From Lachnospiraceae bacterium UBA1760 (GTDB lineage: Bacteria > Bacillota > Clostridia > Lachnospirales > Lachnospiraceae): a stretch of 7,400 bases of DNA. The notes below the pieces were generated by a model that was given only the letters and a program-made list of their open reading frames with translations, made no database searches and had not been told where the DNA came from. Where the stretch lies: the NCBI GenBank assembly GCA_002314775.1, contig DCHE01000083.1:20690-28089 (forward strand). The letters run 5' to 3'. Position 1 is the first letter of the stretch; each line of letters begins with the position of its first letter. The position numbers and the translations under genes are program-made. Shown one piece after another: positions 5,120 through 7,400 of the stretch.

Positions 5120-6313
5120 ATGAAGTGCCCAAAATGTAACAATGATACCCCTAGCGGGTCAGGAAAGTGTGTATGGTGTGGAGCTGAATTAGGAAGTGCT
5201 ATGAGTAATTCATACAGTAATTCATACAGTAATACATCAACAAATTCAAGTAGGATTTCATTTGGTAAAGGTATGAACAATAATTTTGGAGGAGTATCTA
5301 AGGATGAACGTATGAATTCACATACTGGATTAGATACAAATGCGAATATAAACTATGTTCATCAGACATCTAACCCTAGACAACCAAGTTCTCAAAATTC
5401 TCAGCCGTTGTCACCTATGACGGTTCAACCACAGCGCCAGGACTATGGTATGAGCCAGTCTGTGACGAGGCAACCGCAGAATAATATGATGCAGCACCCT
5501 GGGATGGCATCATATAATACATCCACTAATAATAAAAAAACAAAGACTGGTTTAACAGTGGCTTTGGCAGCAGTTGGTTTATTAATTGTGGTAGGTGCAG
5601 CTATTTTTATTACTACTAAAACAAGCAGTAGCAATGAGGAAGCAACAACCATATATGTTAGTGATAATTCCTATGATGAATATGAGTCAGAAGATATACA
5701 GGATTATGAATATAGTGTGACAGAAACAGATTTTATAGGATCAAAGGAAATGACAGAAATAACAGAAACAACAGAATCAGAAATCTATTCAACGACTGAA
5801 GTAGTAGAGGATATTGACGAAGGTGCCCTGGATGATTCGTTTGATGAAGATTTTTACGAAAAATTTTATGATGTGGAATACATAGGTAGCGAAAATGGCA
5901 GTGATTCAGAAATTGATACCTATTATTACGACACCTTTGGTGATACTGGAGCTAAATCAGCAAATGAAGCTTTTAATAGATTAATTATAGCAGCAGAAAA
6001 TGAGGATTTAGATGAGATATGTCGATTATCATTCAAATACAATTATGCAGGCGCTGATAACTCACCAATCGATGCACAACTTACTGATATAGCATTAGTA
6101 GATAGGGCCATGTTGGGATGGACGTCTGCATCAGAAAATGAAGTGAAAAATATGAATGATAAATTCTGTAAAAAAGGATATTTGGGAGGCAGACTTGGAC
6201 TGACTGCAATAGAAACAGTAAGTTATCCATTGGATGGATTTACTCTGTATATAAAAGCTTATCAAATAAACAATACAGCCTGGTTTGTAAATGCAAGGTA
6301 CTTTGATGATTAA
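5120..6313 (+). CDS. Zinc-ribbon membrane protein with acidic linker and unrecognised C-terminal domain
   Basis: The 397-residue protein starts with a zinc ribbon (C3, C6, C17, C20; CxxC-x10-CxxC, the same spacing as in the solute-binding protein two genes upstream). A long Ser/Asn/Gln/Pro-rich disordered tract follows (26-140), including SNSY repeats. One membrane helix (about 145-165) is preceded by KKTK, which places the ribbon inside. An acidic, Thr- and Tyr-rich linker runs to about 277. A C-terminal domain of about 120 residues begins near SANEAFNRLIIAAENED. I do not recognise it for certain; the helical start followed by a strand-rich end would suit an NTF2-like fold. The order zinc ribbon, helix, extracellular domain recalls TcaA of Staphylococcus and YvbJ of Bacillus, envelope proteins, but the middle domains of TcaA are not seen. 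It is probably expressed with, or parallel to, the two genes before it. Confidence 0.88.
   Translation: MKCPKCNNDTPSGSGKCVWCGAELGSAMSNSYSNSYSNTSTNSSRISFGKGMNNNFGGVSKDERMNSHTGLDTNANINYVHQTSNPRQPSSQNSQPLSPMTVQPQRQDYGMSQSVTRQPQNNMMQHPGMASYNTSTNNKKTKTGLTVALAAVGLLIVVGAAIFITTKTSSSNEEATTIYVSDNSYDEYESEDIQDYEYSVTETDFIGSKEMTEITETTESEIYSTTEVVEDIDEGALDDSFDEDFYEKFYDVEYIGSENGSDSEIDTYYYDTFGDTGAKSANEAFNRLIIAAENEDLDEICRLSFKYNYAGADNSPIDAQLTDIALVDRAMLGWTSASENEVKNMNDKFCKKGYLGGRLGLTAIETVSYPLDGFTLYIKAYQINNTAWFVNARYFDD
5204..5239 (+). repeat. 12-bp tandem repeat encoding SNSY
   Basis: AGTAATTCATAC occurs twice (5204-5215, 5216-5227), followed by a diverged third unit, AGTAATACATCA (5228-5239). It encodes SNSYSNSYSNTS in the disordered cytoplasmic tract and could vary in number by slippage without shifting the frame. 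Confidence 0.85.
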
Positions 6314-6317
6314 TAAT

Positions 6318-6369
6318 AAGGATCATACATTACTGCAATTAAGTGGTATGTATGATCCTTTATTTTATT
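6318..6369. terminator. Terminator between convergent genes, probably bidirectional
   Basis: A perfect 13-bp stem pairs AAGGATCATACAT (6318-6330) with ATGTATGATCCTT (6348-6360) around a 17-base loop. On the + strand it is followed by TATTTTATT. On the - strand the stem is followed by ATTATTA, also fairly U-rich. It starts 4 bases after the stop of the third zinc-ribbon gene and lies 31 bases beyond the stop of the opposing PHP gene, so it can serve both. Confidence 0.85.
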
Positions 6370-6399
6370 GACATACTCGTCTGAGATTATTCAAGTGAA

Positions 6400-7254
6400 C
6401 TATGACTGAACAAACCTGCCCTCAACCACCGACTCAATCTCAGCAAGTACCGAATCCGCAATCGATAGTCCGCCTCTACCCTTGCCAAGCTTAATATCTG
6501 GCTTGTTGCCGCCGTGGAAGTCTGAACCACCTGAGATGATGAGGTTGTGTTTTTTTGCGATTTCTCGAAGCTTCATGCTCTCGTAGGAGTTGTTGGAGGA
6601 GTGGTAGCACTCGATTCCACGAAGGCCCAGAGGTTTCAGTATTTCGAGAAGGTTGTCTAATTCCTTGTAGCCAAGCTTGTAGATTAATGGATGAGCAAGG
6701 ATGGCGATGCCAAAGTATTTTGTAAGGATATCCATAGCGGTTTCGATGGTTATCTTTTCTCTTGGAATGTAGTATTTGCAACCGGTGCCGAGGTATCGCC
6801 TGAAGGCCTGGTCGTTGGTTTTGCATACGCCTTCTTCCATAAGGACTCTTGCAAAATGAGCCCTGGTTATTACGGAGTCGGGCTCGCCGTGAAGGAGCTT
6901 CTCCATAGTGATATCTATGCCGTCATTTCTCATAAGTTCAATCATTTTGAGGTTTCGCTCAAGTCTAGCATTTTTTAAATCAGAAAGAATCTTTAATAAT
7001 TCAGGATTCTTGTAATCTGCGTATAAGCCTAGGATGTGAATCTCGGTTTTTTTGTAGTAGCAGGAAATCTCTGTTCCAGGAATAATCTTTATATTCTTAT
7101 CCTTTGAGTATTCAAGGATTTCTGGGATACCGTCTATTGTATCGTGATCTGTTAGTGCTATTGCACTGAGTCCTGCTTCGATAGCTGCATCACAAACCTC
7201 TGAAGGGGTGAGAGTGCCGTCTGATGCGGTTGAGTGAACATGTAAATCTATCAT
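6400..7254 (-). CDS. PHP-domain phosphoesterase, TrpH/RNase AM (YciV) type
   Basis: The 284-residue protein has the length usual for this family and shows its metal-binding set: H5 and H7 in LHVHS, D12 in SDGT, H37 in TDHDT, E62 in GTEIS, H73 in IHILG, H133 in RAHFAR, H188 in LAHP, H218 in YHSS, and D245 and H247 in GSDFHG. Characterised relatives use three metal ions to hydrolyse 3',5'-nucleoside bisphosphates and to trim RNA 5' ends (RNase AM). Substrate preference here cannot be told from sequence. It has no signal or membrane helix and is cytoplasmic. The ATG is preceded on the - strand by GAAAGG about 8 bases upstream. It runs convergent to the zinc-ribbon block and is probably a housekeeping gene, not part of that block. 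Confidence 0.95.
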   Translation of the reverse strand: MIDLHVHSTASDGTLTPSEVCDAAIEAGLSAIALTDHDTIDGIPEILEYSKDKNIKIIPGTEISCYYKKTEIHILGLYADYKNPELLKILSDLKNARLERNLKMIELMRNDGIDITMEKLLHGEPDSVITRAHFARVLMEEGVCKTNDQAFRRYLGTGCKYYIPREKITIETAMDILTKYFGIAILAHPLIYKLGYKELDNLLEILKPLGLRGIECYHSSNNSYESMKLREIAKKHNLIISGGSDFHGGNKPDIKLGKGRGGLSIADSVLAEIESVVEGRFVQS

Positions 7255-7289
7255 AGTTGTGCCTTTCGTATTTATGTTTAGTACTTGGA

Positions 7290-7320
7290 TTGAAATTGAT
7301 TCTTGCTAGGTCTTTATAAT
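7290..7320 (+). promoter_or_regulatory. Possible opposing promoter reading out of the window
   Basis: TTGAAA (7290-7295) and a perfect TATAAT (7315-7320) lie on the + strand with a 19-base spacer, longer than ideal. They overlap the PHP promoter, which would make the two face in opposite directions and compete. No gene start follows before the window ends at 7400. Confidence 0.3.
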
Positions 7321-7327
7321 CTGTCAA
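7299..7327 (-). promoter_or_regulatory. Promoter of the PHP gene
   Basis: On the - strand, a perfect TTGACA (7327-7322) is followed after 17 bases by AAGAAT (7304-7299), four of six matches to the -10 box. This gives a leader of roughly 35-40 bases before the ATG at 7254. Confidence 0.55.
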
Positions 7328-7400
7328 CACAAAGTGTAGCAAATTATTTCGTTATAGGCAACCCATAGGGTTAGAGAACCTAAAGTGCTGAATATACCCA

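Noticed and set aside
6491..6978. Overlapping long ORFs on both strands inside the PHP gene
   Set aside because: They are shadows; the PHP frame carries the full metal-binding motif set.
7341..7400. Start of a tRNA, rRNA or coding gene at the right edge
   Set aside because: No cloverleaf or rRNA signature is visible, and short open frames on both strands end quickly.

Overview
The window looks like part of the chromosome of a low-GC Firmicute, most likely a Lachnospiraceae species of the Butyrivibrio/Pseudobutyrivibrio kind. This is inferred from the AT-rich but mixed codon use, strong AGGAGG-type ribosome sites, GHKL/LytTR signalling genes, and membrane proteins that begin with a small zinc ribbon. 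No species marker is present. There are seven protein genes, no rRNA or tRNA, no CRISPR and no recognisable insertion sequence.

Region 1 (1-2522) is a tight three-gene signalling operon on the + strand, closed by a strong intrinsic terminator at 2494-2522. The first gene is cut by the left edge of the window. It encodes a multi-spanning GHKL-type sensor whose ATP-binding site looks destroyed, so it is a probable pseudokinase. The second gene is an intact LytTR response regulator. The third is a very short GHKL kinase with intact H, N and G boxes, one membrane helix and no sensor domain. The trio suggests a split system in which a degenerate sensor and a minimal catalytic kinase share one regulator.

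Region 2 (2370-2900) is a 531-base gap. It holds a 19-bp duplication across the end of the kinase gene, the terminator, a long imperfect hairpin without a T tract, a 14-bp tandem repeat and a candidate promoter.

Region 3 (2901-6366) contains three consecutive + strand genes that all encode cysteine zinc ribbons. The first is zinc ribbon, lysine-rich repeats, membrane helix, Glu/Thr linker and a family-1-like solute-binding domain. The second is a 71-residue protein made of two RanBP2-like zinc fingers. The third is zinc ribbon, Ser/Asn/Gln-rich tract, membrane helix, long acidic linker and an unrecognised C-terminal domain, an architecture recalling TcaA/YvbJ proteins. The two membrane proteins share one layout and exactly the same cysteine spacing. 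A palindrome-rich stretch separates the first two genes, and a terminator that may work in both directions closes the block. No ABC permease accompanies the solute-binding domain. This block is the best candidate here for an undescribed system, perhaps an extracellular sensing or envelope complex.

Region 4 (6400-7400) holds a convergent PHP-domain phosphoesterase of the TrpH/RNase AM type with its own promoter. Beyond it is a short non-coding end with a possible opposing promoter and two competing hairpins.
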